A stretch of 64,000 nucleotides of DNA from Pseudomonas yamanorum (GCF_900105735.1 NZ_LT629793.1:1-64000); one strand, 5' to 3'; positions 13,728 through 22,855 are shown, counted from the first letter of the stretch. Notes: a model not told the origin generated them from the sequence alone. Translations and numbers: made by a program.

Positions 13728-15461
13728 TCAGGCAGCCGCGTGGGCGCCGACCCGCAGGCGGTCGTAGGCCTGCAGCTCTTCGGCATCCAACGGAATTACA
13801 TACGGCTCGACGGGTTTCTTGAAGCTGACCATCTGCCCGTCGTCGCCCTTTTTCAGGTGGCAATGGCAGAACCAGTCGGCGTCGTTGCGTTGCGGGTGGT
13901 CGACCCGGTAGTGGTACAGGCCCCAGCGGCTTTCGGCGCGGTACAGCGAGGCGCGAGCGGCCATTTCGGCGCAATCGCGAATCACGCTGGTTTCCATCGC
14001 GCGCATCAATTCATGGGGGTTGTGTGCCTTCATCTGGTCCAGGTCGCGCTCGATATCGGCAAAGCGTTGCAAGCCGATTTCCATCTTGCGGGTGACCTTG
14101 GGCGGTTGCAGGTAATCGTTGACGAAACGCCGCAGCTTGTACTCGACCTGGGCTGGCGGCAGGCCGGCTTCGCGGTCCAGCGGCGCGTAGATCCGTGCCT
14201 GCTCGGTGGCTACTTGCTGGGCATCCACTGCGCTGAATTCGCGCCCGGCCACAAAGCTTGCAGCGTTGGTGCCGGCGAACCAGCCATAGGTGAACGCACC
14301 GAGCATGTAGTTGTGGGGCACGGCCGCCATGTCGCCCGCCGAATACAGGCCCTTGACCGACGTCTCGGCGCGCTCGTTGACCCACACTCCCGACGCCGAG
14401 TGCCCGCTGCAAAAGCCGATCTCGGAGATATGCATCTCGACCATCTGGCTGCGGTAGTCAGTGCCCCGGTTGGCGTGAAACTGACCCCGGCTGGGACGCT
14501 CGTTGCTGTGCAGGATCTGTTCGATGTTCTGAATGGTTTCCTCGGCCAGGTGATCGAGCTTGAGAAACACCGGGCCGTTGCCGCTTTCGAGCTCCTGGTG
14601 GAACTCCCACATCATCTGCCCGCTCCAGTAGTCGCATTCGATGAAGCGTTCACCCTTGTTGTTGGCGGTGTAGCCACCCAAGGGCCCGGTGACATAAGCG
14701 CAGGCCGGACCGTTGTAGTCCTTGATCAGCGGGTTGATCTGGAAGCACTCCAGGTTCGCCAGCTCGGCGCCAGCATGGTAGGCCATGGCGTAGCCGTCGC
14801 CGGCGTTGGTCGGGTTTTCATAGGTGCCCATCAGGTAACCCGACGACGGCAAGCCCAGGCGGCCGGCCGCGCCGCAGCACAGGATGACCGCCTTGGCCTT
14901 GATCACCTGGAAATCGGCCGTACGGCAGTCAAACCCCATCACGCCGTTTACTGCGCCTTCGCTGTCGGTCAGCAAACGGGTGCAGACCAGCCGGTTGGTG
15001 ATGTTGACCCGCGCCCGCTTGAGCTGGCGATACAGTACCTTCTTGATGTCGTGCCCTTCAGGCATCGGCAGCACGTAAGCGCCCATGTGATGGACTTTTT
15101 TCACCGCATAATCGCCGGTTTCGTCTTTCTCGAACTTCACGCCCCAGCGGTCCAACTGCTCGATGGTTTCAAAGCTGTGGGTCGCGTAGGCATACACCGC
15201 CGCCTGGTTGACGATGCCGTCGTTGGCGATCGTGATTTCCTTGGTGTACTGCTCCGGCGTGGAGTGGCCTGGAATAATCGCGTTGTTCAGCCCATCCATG
15301 CCCATGCTGATGGCGCCGCTGCGCTTGACGTTGGCCTTGTCGATCAACAGAACGCGTAAATCGCGGTTGGCCTCCTTGGCCTTGATCGCTGCCATGGGGC
15401 CAGCGGTGCCGCCGCCGATCACCACGATGTCGTATTCCAGTTCCAGGGTTTTGCGGCTCAC
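13728..15461 (-). CDS. AprA-like FAD-dependent oxidoreductase (fumarate reductase/adenylylsulfate reductase family)
   Basis: The 577-residue flavoprotein opens with the FAD motif YDIVVIGGGTAGPMAAIKA and keeps NAGDGYAMAYHAGAELANLE, SGVWVNERAETSVKGLYSAGDMA and YGWFAGTNAASF, the pattern of fumarate reductase/AprA alpha subunits. The C-terminal Trp/Tyr-rich part (ESRWGLYHYRVDHPQRND) also occurs in AprA proteins. It starts with a GTG overlapping the regulator stop (GTGA). Paired with a two-cluster ferredoxin and a sulfonate-type importer, it probably oxidises or reduces an imported organic compound. True sulfate-reducer chemistry is not implied. No signal peptide, so cytoplasmic. Confidence 0.85.
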   Translation of the reverse strand: MSRKTLELEYDIVVIGGGTAGPMAAIKAKEANRDLRVLLIDKANVKRSGAISMGMDGLNNAIIPGHSTPEQYTKEITIANDGIVNQAAVYAYATHSFETIEQLDRWGVKFEKDETGDYAVKKVHHMGAYVLPMPEGHDIKKVLYRQLKRARVNITNRLVCTRLLTDSEGAVNGVMGFDCRTADFQVIKAKAVILCCGAAGRLGLPSSGYLMGTYENPTNAGDGYAMAYHAGAELANLECFQINPLIKDYNGPACAYVTGPLGGYTANNKGERFIECDYWSGQMMWEFHQELESGNGPVFLKLDHLAEETIQNIEQILHSNERPSRGQFHANRGTDYRSQMVEMHISEIGFCSGHSASGVWVNERAETSVKGLYSAGDMAAVPHNYMLGAFTYGWFAGTNAASFVAGREFSAVDAQQVATEQARIYAPLDREAGLPPAQVEYKLRRFVNDYLQPPKVTRKMEIGLQRFADIERDLDQMKAHNPHELMRAMETSVIRDCAEMAARASLYRAESRWGLYHYRVDHPQRNDADWFCHCHLKKGDDGQMVSFKKPVEPYVIPLDAEELQAYDRLRVGAHAAA

Positions 15462-16219
15462 GGGCGGCTACCTCGCTGACGGTCGATGCGCAGGCGGTAC
15501 TGAAACGCATCGCCGCGGTAATACAGGTGTTCAAAGTCCACCGGCTGTCCGTCGGCGGTGTGGGTCAGGCGCTCGATGCGCATGATCGGCGAACCCGCCT
15601 CCACGTTCAGCGCCTGGGTCAGTTCGCTGTCGGCGAGCACCGCGTCAATCGCCACGTCGGCGTGACCCAGTTGCAGGCCGCAGTCGTTCTCCAGGATCAG
15701 AAAGATGTCGCGGGTCACCAGGTCGGCGTTTTCCAGGCGTTCGCCCAGGGCCTGGCTGAGGTAGGTGATTTCCAGCGACACCGGCTCGCGGTTGATCAGC
15801 CGTACGCGCTTGATCTGCGTGACAGTGGTGCCCTCCTCCACGCCCAGGCGCTCGGCCACCAACTTGTCAGCGGGCACAAAGCGGTAGCTGCGCAGACGGT
15901 TGATCACTTCATAGCCGCGCTCGGTCATGGACTCGCCCAACCCTTGCAGGGTGCTGACGTTCTGATAAGCCTTGGGCTTGAAAACGAAGGTGCCTTTGCC
16001 GTGGATCTTGTAGATCAGGCCTTCCTTTTGCAGATCACCCAGGGCCTGACGCACGGTGATGCGGCTGACTTTGAAGCGCGCTCCCAGCTCGCTTTCGGAA
16101 GGCATCTGGGTATTCGGCGCGTATTCACCATCGAGGATGCGGCTGCGCAGCAAATCCCGCAGTTGGGCATGCAGCGGAACGCTGGACAGAGGAGATAAGG
16201 CGACGGTTGATTCGTTCAT
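15458..16219 (-). CDS. GntR/HutC-family transcriptional regulator
   Basis: The N-terminal GntR winged helix is clear (LHAQLRDLLRSRILDGEYAP, ELGARFKVSRITVRQALGDL, KIHGKGTFV). A UTRA ligand domain follows from about residue 95, including RLINREPVSLEITYL and the terminal RIERLTHTADGQPVDFEHLY. I chose the ATG at 16219; a GTG three codons earlier is possible. It is the first gene of the operon and overlaps the AprA-like gene, so it should control the whole set and itself through the palindrome just upstream, relieved by a small-molecule inducer. Confidence 0.9.
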   Translation of the reverse strand: MNESTVALSPLSSVPLHAQLRDLLRSRILDGEYAPNTQMPSESELGARFKVSRITVRQALGDLQKEGLIYKIHGKGTFVFKPKAYQNVSTLQGLGESMTERGYEVINRLRSYRFVPADKLVAERLGVEEGTTVTQIKRVRLINREPVSLEITYLSQALGERLENADLVTRDIFLILENDCGLQLGHADVAIDAVLADSELTQALNVEAGSPIMRIERLTHTADGQPVDFEHLYYRGDAFQYRLRIDRQRGSRP

Positions 16220-16230
16220 CAGGACCACTT

Positions 16231-16248
16231 GTCATAACGAGTTATGAC
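16231..16248. promoter_or_regulatory. GntR/HutC operator upstream of the regulator gene
   Basis: GTCATAAC-GA-GTTATGAC is a perfect 8-bp inverted repeat with a 2-base centre, 11 bases before the regulator ATG. HutC-type GntR proteins bind short symmetric sites of this size at their own promoters. A related half-site, GATCATAAG, follows at 16251. Confidence 0.75.
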
Positions 16249-16319
16249 GTGATCATAAGGAGTCTTATGAAAAGCGCGGAAATACCGTTTTGGAATAAGG
16301 TTATGGACAGGAGAATGAC

Positions 16320-16344
16320 GCTGCACCTAGGAAGTAGGTGCAGC
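16320..16344. terminator. Strong hairpin after the TonB receptor gene
   Basis: GCTGCACCTA and TAGGTGCAGC form a perfect 10-bp stem around GGAAG, about 45 bases past the receptor stop codon. No T run follows on either strand, so it is either a non-canonical terminator or an mRNA 3'-end stabiliser separating the receptor transcript from the GntR operon. Confidence 0.5.
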
Positions 16345-16388
16345 GGACCAGCCTAATTTATAGAGCAGCGTCCAGACCTGATGAAAAA

Positions 16389-19310
16389 TCAGAAGTTGTA
16401 ACTGACTCGGGTATAGAGGATCCGCCCAAACGGGTCGGCGTACTTGGGGTCGTACCCGCTCTGGAACGCGTAGGTCTGGTTGCTGAACGGCGGCGCGCGG
16501 TCGAACAGGTTCTTCGCGCCCAATGTGACGGCCAGAGACTTGCTCCAGTTGTAGGTACCCGCCAGGTCCCAGACGTTGTAGGAGCCTACGGAATCATGGG
16601 TTTCCGGGTCCGAGTCGTGATAGCCACTGGTGTAGCGGTTGGTCAGGCTGACGCCCAGCGGTCCGCGGGCCCAAGTGCCGGTCAGGCTGTGGCGCCAGCG
16701 TGCAACGGCGCCAGCGGTGGAGAATTCGCCGCCACGAAAATCACCGAGTTTGTCGATGTAGTCGCCCTTGAGCTCCTGTTGGTATTTGTATTCGTTGACG
16801 TAGGTGCCTTGCAGGCCGATGCCGAAGTCACCGATGGCGGTGCTCGGGAAGCGGTAGTCGAAACTCACATCCACGCCGTTGGTCTTGGTTTTCCCGAGGT
16901 TGGCCAGGCCGGTAACGATGTGATCGATGGAGCCGTCAGCCTTGCGAATCAGGCGGTCGCCGTAGGCATCCGGGTCGTCGAACACTGACGACTCAGGGAA
17001 TTCGGCGATCTGGTTGGCGATGGTGATCCACCAGAAATCCAGGCCAGCACTGAGGCGCTCAATGGGTTGGAACACGAAGCCAAAGGTAACGTTACGTGCG
17101 GTTTCCGGGCTCAAGCTGCCATTGCCGCCCGTTTGCCGGCGGAACTGTTGGGCGCAGTCGCGGTTACCGATCCCGCCATTGGCCGGTGTACCGCCCGGGC
17201 ACAGGCGCGGGTCGTTGTAGTTGGCCACGGTGTAGCTGGTGTAGGTCGGGTTGTACAACTCATACAGCGACGGCGCACGGAACCCTTCGCTGTAGGCGCC
17301 GCGAACCACCAGTTCTTTGAATGGCTGAAAACGGAACGAGTATTTCGGGTTGGTGGTGCTGCCGAAGTCGCTGTATTTGTCATGACGCACCGCCGCGGAC
17401 AGTTCCAGGCTGTCGAGCACCGGCACATTGACCTCGGCGTACTCGGCCGAGACGCTGCGATTGCCACGCACCGCGCCATTGGGGTCTACGCCGAGGCTCT
17501 GCACGGTCTCGGCGAATTGGGCGAAGTCCTGATGAAAATCTTCCTTGCGGTATTCACCCCCCAGCGCCAGGCCTGTGGGACCTGCGCCAAACCAGTCGCC
17601 GATTTCACGGCTGACGCGACCGTCGATGGATTTGACCCGGCCAACGGCGGTGGCGTAATCGCCGTCGACGCGGCTGGAGGCGAGCAACGCCCTGCCCGCT
17701 TCGCTCTGCGGCCCGAACGGGTTGATCACGCCATTGGCGATACCCTGGCTGATGGTCTGGTCGTTCACATAACCGTCGAGAATGGTTTGCACCACTTTGT
17801 TCTGGTTGTAGGACGCACCGACGTTGTAGTCCCAGTTCGCCACGGTGCCTTCGAAGCTCAGCAGCAGGCGCTGACTGGTGTTGTCATCTTCGTGCTTGCG
17901 CGCCCCGGCGTCGGTTTCGCGCCAGTTCACATCCACCGGCTGTGTCGGGTCCAGGGCAAAACCCGTCGGACCCGGCGTGATGCCGTTGCCCGGATAGAAC
18001 GCCGTACCCGGATTGACCTGGGCGCCCATCAAGGTGCCCGGGCCAATCTGCGTGCGGTTTTCGTTGCGCGCCCAGAAGTACTCAAGGCTCACGGTGTGGT
18101 CATCGGCCAGCTTGCCGGTGGCTTTGGCAAAGGCCGAGGTTTTTTCGGTTTCCGGCACCAGGTCCAGGTAACTCCACAGGCTTTGGCGGCAGATGCCATT
18201 GCGCGACAGCAACCCGGGGGAATTGCAGCCGGAGCCAGCCAGCGGGTTGGTCGCGTTGCTACCCTGGCTCCAGTTTGCCGGGGCGGCGGTGCCCGAGGTG
18301 AAATCCAGGCCGCGACCGGGCTGGTAGTTGTAGGTGTAGTCGCGGTCTTTGGCCGCCAGGCGCGTCTGCTTGTCGTAGCTGACCACGCCAAATACGTTGA
18401 AGCGGTCGTCTGCCAGGTCGCCAAACCCATAACTGCCGCTGAAGTTATGGCTGTCACCACCGCCTGAGCGCGTCGGCGAATCGTAATTGGTGGAGAGCTG
18501 GCCGCCGGTCAGGCTGGTCTTGGTGATGAAGTTGATCACCCCGCCGATCGCGTCGGTGCCGTACAGCGCCGACGCGCCATCGCGCAGCACTTCCACACGG
18601 TCGATGGCGGCGAACGGGATGGTGTTCAAGTCCACCCCGGAGCCGTTAGTGGTGTTGACGGCGTTGTTGCTCAGGCGCCGGCCGTTGAGCAGCACCAGGG
18701 TTTTGTTCGCGCCAATCCCGCGCAAGTCGGCAAACGCTGCACCACCGCTGCTGGAACCCACCGAACGCCCGGAGCCAACGGAAGACTGATTGGCCGAGAT
18801 ACGGTTGATCAACTCCTCGGTAGTGCTCACACCCTGCTCGCGCAATTGCTCGACCCGCAGGATGGTCACCGGCACGGCCGTTTCCGCGTCCACTCGACGA
18901 ATCGCCGTGCCGGTCACGGTGACTTTTTCCAGACGGTAGTCAGTACTTTTTCCCGCAGCCGGGACAGCGTTGGTGGAGGTCGCGGCCGCTGCGTGCACCG
19001 TCAGCCCCTGCTCGCTATCGCTGACTTGCAGGCCGCTGCCCTGTAACGCTTTGTCCACCGCTTGCAGGCTGCCCAAATCTCCGCGAATGGGGGCACTGCG
19101 CTTGCCCTGAACCAACTGCTGATTGAAGGAAATCATCACGCCGGTCTGCCGGGAGATATCCAGCAGCACCGAATCGAGCGGGCCGCCGGCGATATCAAAG
19201 CTGAACACCTGGCTGGCCGCTTCCTGGGCCATTACGCAGTTGCTGCAGACGCCCATCGCCAACGCCGCCGCCAGCGTCAGTCGAGGTAATTGTTGTTTGA
19301 ATAAGAACAT
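16389..19310 (-). CDS. TonB-dependent outer-membrane receptor with STN signalling domain
   Basis: A signal peptide (ending CVMAQ) leads to an STN domain at about residues 33-85 (FSFDIAGGPLDSVLLDISRQ), the part that talks to a FecR anti-sigma factor. A TonB box-like stretch (LEKVTVTGTAIRRVD), a plug (FADLRGIGANKTLVLLNGRRL, VEVLRDGASALYGTDAIGGV) and a long beta-barrel ending in Phe (TRVSYNF) follow. At 973 residues it is longer than typical siderophore receptors. The plug type (LRGIGANKTLVLLNGRR) is common in receptors for non-siderophore ligands, so the substrate is open. fecR/fecI-like genes lie just upstream on the same strand. Confidence 0.92.
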   Translation of the reverse strand: MFLFKQQLPRLTLAAALAMGVCSNCVMAQEAASQVFSFDIAGGPLDSVLLDISRQTGVMISFNQQLVQGKRSAPIRGDLGSLQAVDKALQGSGLQVSDSEQGLTVHAAAATSTNAVPAAGKSTDYRLEKVTVTGTAIRRVDAETAVPVTILRVEQLREQGVSTTEELINRISANQSSVGSGRSVGSSSGGAAFADLRGIGANKTLVLLNGRRLSNNAVNTTNGSGVDLNTIPFAAIDRVEVLRDGASALYGTDAIGGVINFITKTSLTGGQLSTNYDSPTRSGGGDSHNFSGSYGFGDLADDRFNVFGVVSYDKQTRLAAKDRDYTYNYQPGRGLDFTSGTAAPANWSQGSNATNPLAGSGCNSPGLLSRNGICRQSLWSYLDLVPETEKTSAFAKATGKLADDHTVSLEYFWARNENRTQIGPGTLMGAQVNPGTAFYPGNGITPGPTGFALDPTQPVDVNWRETDAGARKHEDDNTSQRLLLSFEGTVANWDYNVGASYNQNKVVQTILDGYVNDQTISQGIANGVINPFGPQSEAGRALLASSRVDGDYATAVGRVKSIDGRVSREIGDWFGAGPTGLALGGEYRKEDFHQDFAQFAETVQSLGVDPNGAVRGNRSVSAEYAEVNVPVLDSLELSAAVRHDKYSDFGSTTNPKYSFRFQPFKELVVRGAYSEGFRAPSLYELYNPTYTSYTVANYNDPRLCPGGTPANGGIGNRDCAQQFRRQTGGNGSLSPETARNVTFGFVFQPIERLSAGLDFWWITIANQIAEFPESSVFDDPDAYGDRLIRKADGSIDHIVTGLANLGKTKTNGVDVSFDYRFPSTAIGDFGIGLQGTYVNEYKYQQELKGDYIDKLGDFRGGEFSTAGAVARWRHSLTGTWARGPLGVSLTNRYTSGYHDSDPETHDSVGSYNVWDLAGTYNWSKSLAVTLGAKNLFDRAPPFSNQTYAFQSGYDPKYADPFGRILYTRVSYNF

Positions 19311-19411
19311 CGAGGATCTCCCTGTTGAATGTGTCTACAGGGGTTGAGCAGCGGCAGACGCGTTTTTATAGGGCGGTGTTTAGGCGAAGATGCTATGAGT
19401 TTATAACCGGT

Positions 19412-20359
19412 TTAACGGGCCTCAATACTTACCCAATAGGCGCTGTGATACGTCACGCGAATCGGTAATGAATTCTCCAGCAGCTGCAGGGTGCGGTCCG
19501 TATCGTCCAGGGGATAGATGCCGCTCAGGCGCAGCTGCGCCACATTGGGATTCAGGCGCAGAATCCCGTGGCGATAGCTGCGCAGGCTGTCGATCACCTC
19601 CCTTAACGACCGGTCGTGGATTTCAAGGCGTCCTTGGCTCCAACCGGCTTCATCGCCCTTGAGCGGGCCAAGGCCGAAGGTGTGTTGCTCATCAAACCGC
19701 ATGCTCTGCCCCGCCTCCACGATTTGGCGCGCGCCGTCCTGAGTGACCACTTCCACTCGCGAATGCAGCATCACCAGACGGGTGGACGCTTCGTCACGCT
19801 GCACCAGGAGTCGGGTACCCAACGCGCGAATCTGGCCATGCCGGGTTTGCACCACGAAGGGCCGCGCCGGGTCCTTGGCCACGTCCACCAGCAACTCCCC
19901 CTCCCGTAACTCCAGCACACGCTGGTGTGCGTCGAAACGCGCAATCGCCCGGCTCTGTGCGTTCAGCGTCAGCAAGCTGCCGTCGTCCAGCGTGAAGTGT
20001 TTACGCTCCCCAGTGCCAGTGGACAGCTCGCCGGTATCCACCAACCAGCCCTGGCGACGACCGAGAAACAGCGCTGCCAACGCGACGACACCCAGGCTGC
20101 CAGCGACAAAGCGTCGACGGCTGGACGGTGCTTTCAGGCTATGCAAAAGGTGCTCGCTGGGCACTCCGCGCAATGCATGATTGCGCAACAGCCCCATGCC
20201 ACCGCTCATTTGATCAATTACCTGGCGGTGACGAATGTCAGCCGCGCACCACGTCTCGAATGCCTGCCGTTCCTGAGTGCTGGCGTGCTCCGATTGCAGC
20301 AGGGCCATCCACCGCGCGGCCTCCTCCACCACGGCCTCTTCCGGGCGCAAAAGGCTCAT
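19412..20359 (-). CDS. FecR-family anti-sigma factor/signal transducer
   Basis: The 315-residue protein has an N-terminal cytoplasmic DUF4880 domain (EEAARWMALLQSEHASTQER, FETWCAADIRHRQVIDQM) that binds the sigma factor. One membrane helix follows (FVAGSLGVVALAALFLG, near residue 88), then a periplasmic FecR domain (GERKHFTLDDGSLLTLNAQS) and a C-terminal STN-like segment that contacts the receptor. Its start overlaps the sigma stop (ATGA). With the adjacent STN receptor it forms a cell-surface signalling trio. Confidence 0.92.
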   Translation of the reverse strand: MSLLRPEEAVVEEAARWMALLQSEHASTQERQAFETWCAADIRHRQVIDQMSGGMGLLRNHALRGVPSEHLLHSLKAPSSRRRFVAGSLGVVALAALFLGRRQGWLVDTGELSTGTGERKHFTLDDGSLLTLNAQSRAIARFDAHQRVLELREGELLVDVAKDPARPFVVQTRHGQIRALGTRLLVQRDEASTRLVMLHSRVEVVTQDGARQIVEAGQSMRFDEQHTFGLGPLKGDEAGWSQGRLEIHDRSLREVIDSLRSYRHGILRLNPNVAQLRLSGIYPLDDTDRTLQLLENSLPIRVTYHSAYWVSIEAR

Positions 20360-20868
20360 GGCTGGGCCATCACCAGGTAGCAGCGCTTGAAGGCATCGGC
20401 CATGTATTGCTGTACACGGCTGGTGGAGACCTGCAAGCGCTCGCCGATCTGGCTGTAGGTCAGACCGTCCAGTTGATGGTAAAGAAACGCGGCCTTGGCT
20501 TTGGCAGACAGCCCGTCCAGCAGGCGATCCACGGCCAGCAAAGCCTCGATTACCAACGCCCGCTCTTCGGGTGACGGGTGCACCGGCACGGGCGCATGGG
20601 CCAGGCTTTCAAGGTAGGCACGTTCCAGGTCCTGCCGACGCCAGCCTTCGTAGACCAGGCGCCGGGCGATGGTGGTCAACAGCGCGCGAGGTTCGCGAAT
20701 AGCGGCGGGGTCCGGAAGCGACAACACCCGCAGGAAGGTTTCCGAGGCAATGTCCTGCGCGCTGTGATGACATCCCAAGGTTCGCCTGACTGAACTGCAC
20801 AACCACTGGTAATCCTTTTGGAACATCTGCCCAATCAATGGGTAACCGAGGGGCTGACTGACACCCAT
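20356..20868 (-). CDS. FecI-type ECF sigma factor
   Basis: Region 2 is seen in GYPLIGQMFQKDYQWLCSSV and HHSAQDIASETFLRVLSLPD; region 4 in LDGLTYSQIGERLQVSTSRV, a standard sigma-70 region 4 helix-turn-helix. The chosen ATG has GGGAG six bases upstream; an earlier in-frame start adds 13 unlike residues. It should transcribe the TonB receptor gene when FecR signals ligand arrival. No Fur-box-like sequence stood out upstream, so iron control is not evident. Confidence 0.88.
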   Translation of the reverse strand: MGVSQPLGYPLIGQMFQKDYQWLCSSVRRTLGCHHSAQDIASETFLRVLSLPDPAAIREPRALLTTIARRLVYEGWRRQDLERAYLESLAHAPVPVHPSPEERALVIEALLAVDRLLDGLSAKAKAAFLYHQLDGLTYSQIGERLQVSTSRVQQYMADAFKRCYLVMAQP

Positions 20869-21145
20869 GCCTTGCTCCCTTACGAGACCTATCGCCCGTC
20901 TCAACAATCATCCGCCAACGCCCCCTGAGTCGGGGCCTGGAATAAAGGGAGCGACTGTGCCGCAGAGGTATCGAGCTTTGGAAGTAATAAAAAATCAGCT
21001 GTAGCTCTCAAATGAATATAAGCCCCTGCGCACATCGATTTGGCTGATGTCTGCTATTGGCCCGCAGGCGTTCATCCCTGCGGCGAGCGCTTTGTAAAAT
21101 GGGCCCCACAGTCAAGCCACCATCTTCGTGGTGTCGGAGGTTCTC

Positions 21146-21418
21146 ATGCGTTATCTGCTTATCGCCGTGCTGGGCCTGTTCAGCACACTGGCCGTCGCTC
21201 AAGGCGAAACCCCGGCGCCCACTGTGAGTGCCAGCGCACCCGCCAGCGAGGCGTACGATTATTCCCAGGACCTGGATATTGCCAAGGTGGTGCGCGTCAG
21301 CACCCAATCATCCACCGAGTGCGGTCCGGTGAAAGGCCACATGGTCTACATCGACAGCCACGGCGTGCGCCATGAGCTGGACTACATGCGCCTGGGCGAT
21401 GCCTGCCAGCACGGTTGA
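21146..21418 (+). CDS. Small periplasmic DUF2790 protein
   Basis: The 90-residue protein has a signal peptide (MRYLLIAVLGLFSTLAVAQ) and a mature DUF2790 domain (YDYSQDLDIAKVVRVSTQSS, then GPVKGHMVYIDSHGVRHELD). DUF2790 proteins are short, secreted and nearly restricted to pseudomonads; several are metal- or stress-induced but unassigned. GGAGG five bases before the ATG at 21146 fixes the start. Confidence 0.8.
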   Translation: MRYLLIAVLGLFSTLAVAQGETPAPTVSASAPASEAYDYSQDLDIAKVVRVSTQSSTECGPVKGHMVYIDSHGVRHELDYMRLGDACQHG

Positions 21419-21517
21419 TCACAAACCATTCGTCGGGCTCGGCCAGCATCGATTACAACTATCGCGCCGCTGAAAATCACTAATCCATAGAACCCGTTGT
21501 GATCTATGGAGATTGAG

Positions 21518-22375
21518 ATGACTGACTACCCACGCCCACCTTTCGCCAGCCAGGCCCAATCCGTTCCCGGTTCGCAGAAGAAGATGGACCCGTACCCCGA
21601 CTGCGGCGAGAAGAGCTACGCCGGCTCCGGCCGCCTGGCCAACAAGATTGCCCTGATCACCGGCGCCGACAGCGGCATCGGCCGCGCCGTGGCGATTGCC
21701 TTTGCCCGGGAAGGTGCTGACGTGGCCATCGCCTACCTGGATGAACACGAGGACGCGAAGGAAACCGCACGCTGGGTGGAAGAAGCCGGTCGCCAGTGTC
21801 TGCTGTTGCCTGGGGATCTCGCGCAAAAGGCCAACTGCCAGGCCATTGTCGACCAGACCGTCGAGCAGTTCGGGCGTATCGATGTGCTGGTGAATAACGC
21901 AGCGTTTCAAATGACCCACGAGACCCTGGAAAAGATTCCCGACGAGGAATGGGTCAAGACCTTCGATATCAACATCACCGCGATGTTTCGCATCTGCAAG
22001 GCAGCGCTGCCACACATGAAGGCTGGCGGGTCGATCATCAATACCAGTTCGGTGAACTCCGATATGCCCAAGCCCACGTTGCTGGCGTATGCCGCCACCA
22101 AGGGCGCGATTGCCAACTTTACCGGTGGCCTGGCGCAACTGCTGGGGAGCAAGGGCATTCGAGTGAACAGTGTGGCACCGGGGCCGATCTGGACGCCGTT
22201 GATTGTCTCGACCATGCCCGATGAGGACGTGAACAGCTTTGGCAGCGAGACGCCACTGGGCCGCCCGGGGCAGCCGGTGGAAGTGGCGCCGATCTATGTG
22301 CTGCTGGCGTCGGATGAGGCGAGCTACATCTCGGGCTCGCGGTATGCGGTGACCGGCGGCAAGCCGATTCTCTAA
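21518..22375 (+). CDS. SDR oxidoreductase, YghA/glucose-dehydrogenase-like
   Basis: The 285-residue SDR carries an N-terminal extension of about 40 residues (PRPPFASQAQSVPGSQKKMD) before the Rossmann start LITGADSGIGRAVAIAF. NNAAF, a serine in INTSSVNS and YAATKGAI (Tyr, Lys) complete the active site. This extended form is typical of general stress proteins such as YghA and Bacillus GsiB-neighbour dehydrogenases. The start is set by GGAG six bases before ATG. Physiological substrate unknown. Confidence 0.85.
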   Translation: MTDYPRPPFASQAQSVPGSQKKMDPYPDCGEKSYAGSGRLANKIALITGADSGIGRAVAIAFAREGADVAIAYLDEHEDAKETARWVEEAGRQCLLLPGDLAQKANCQAIVDQTVEQFGRIDVLVNNAAFQMTHETLEKIPDEEWVKTFDINITAMFRICKAALPHMKAGGSIINTSSVNSDMPKPTLLAYAATKGAIANFTGGLAQLLGSKGIRVNSVAPGPIWTPLIVSTMPDEDVNSFGSETPLGRPGQPVEVAPIYVLLASDEASYISGSRYAVTGGKPIL

Positions 22376-22393
22376 GGCAGGACGTCAATCCAG

Positions 22394-22480
22394 TGTGGGA
22401 GCGGGCTTGCTCGCGAAAGCGGAGTGTCAGGCAATGCATGTGTGACTGATCCACCATTTTCGCGAGCAAGCCCGCACACA
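22394..22480. repeat. REPIN (paired REP palindromes)
   Basis: TGTGGGAGCGGGCTTGCTCG and its near-complement CGAGCAAGCCCGCACACA flank about 40 bases, the Pseudomonas REPIN layout. The right arm has lost the CTCC part of the consensus (GCACACA for GCTCCCACA), so this copy is degraded relative to the one at 43441. Confidence 0.85.
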
Positions 22481-22492
22481 TTTGGTTCTCGG

Positions 22493-22717
22493 TTAACCTG
22501 GAGATCGCGTCGGATCAGCTTTGCGCGGGTACGTGCGCTCCTCCTGAATCCGCCCGTCCATGCTGTGAATCCTCAGCGACGCCGTTTTGTCGCTGAGAAA
22601 CTCCTTCGCCAACTCAACGATCGCCTCTTTGGTCTCCGCCGTTTTCGACGGCCGCGCAGAACCCTGCTTGGTCAGTGCCCAACCGGTGCCGGTCTTGTTG
22701 ATGTTGTAGGTATCCAT
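22493..22717 (-). CDS. DUF2188 protein
   Basis: The 74-residue product (MDTYNINKTGTGWALTKQGS, then SKTAETKEAIVELAKEFL and SLRIHSMDGRIQEERTYP) matches the DUF2188 pattern of a W-x-L strand, a central helix and an I-H-x2-DG-x-IQEERTYP end. Function is not known; members are small, soluble and often near stress genes. GGGAG six bases before the ATG at 22717 decides the start. Confidence 0.85.
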   Translation of the reverse strand: MDTYNINKTGTGWALTKQGSARPSKTAETKEAIVELAKEFLSDKTASLRIHSMDGRIQEERTYPRKADPTRSPG

Positions 22718-22855
22718 GGTCTGCTCCCTTGACTGAATGAACACGGCACGCGGTAAAACCCGCGCCCTACTTATTGCGAGCGCGGGTGCCGGGCAGAGTT
22801 CAAGGCAGTTGGCGGATCAGGTTACGGGCGGCCCTACCGATCAAACCGATCCGGT

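Noticed and set aside
13728..15461. Calling the flavoprotein a true dissimilatory adenylylsulfate reductase
   Set aside because: The ferredoxin lacks the AprB tail, no sat or dsr genes are near, and the regulator/importer context fits uptake and catabolism instead.
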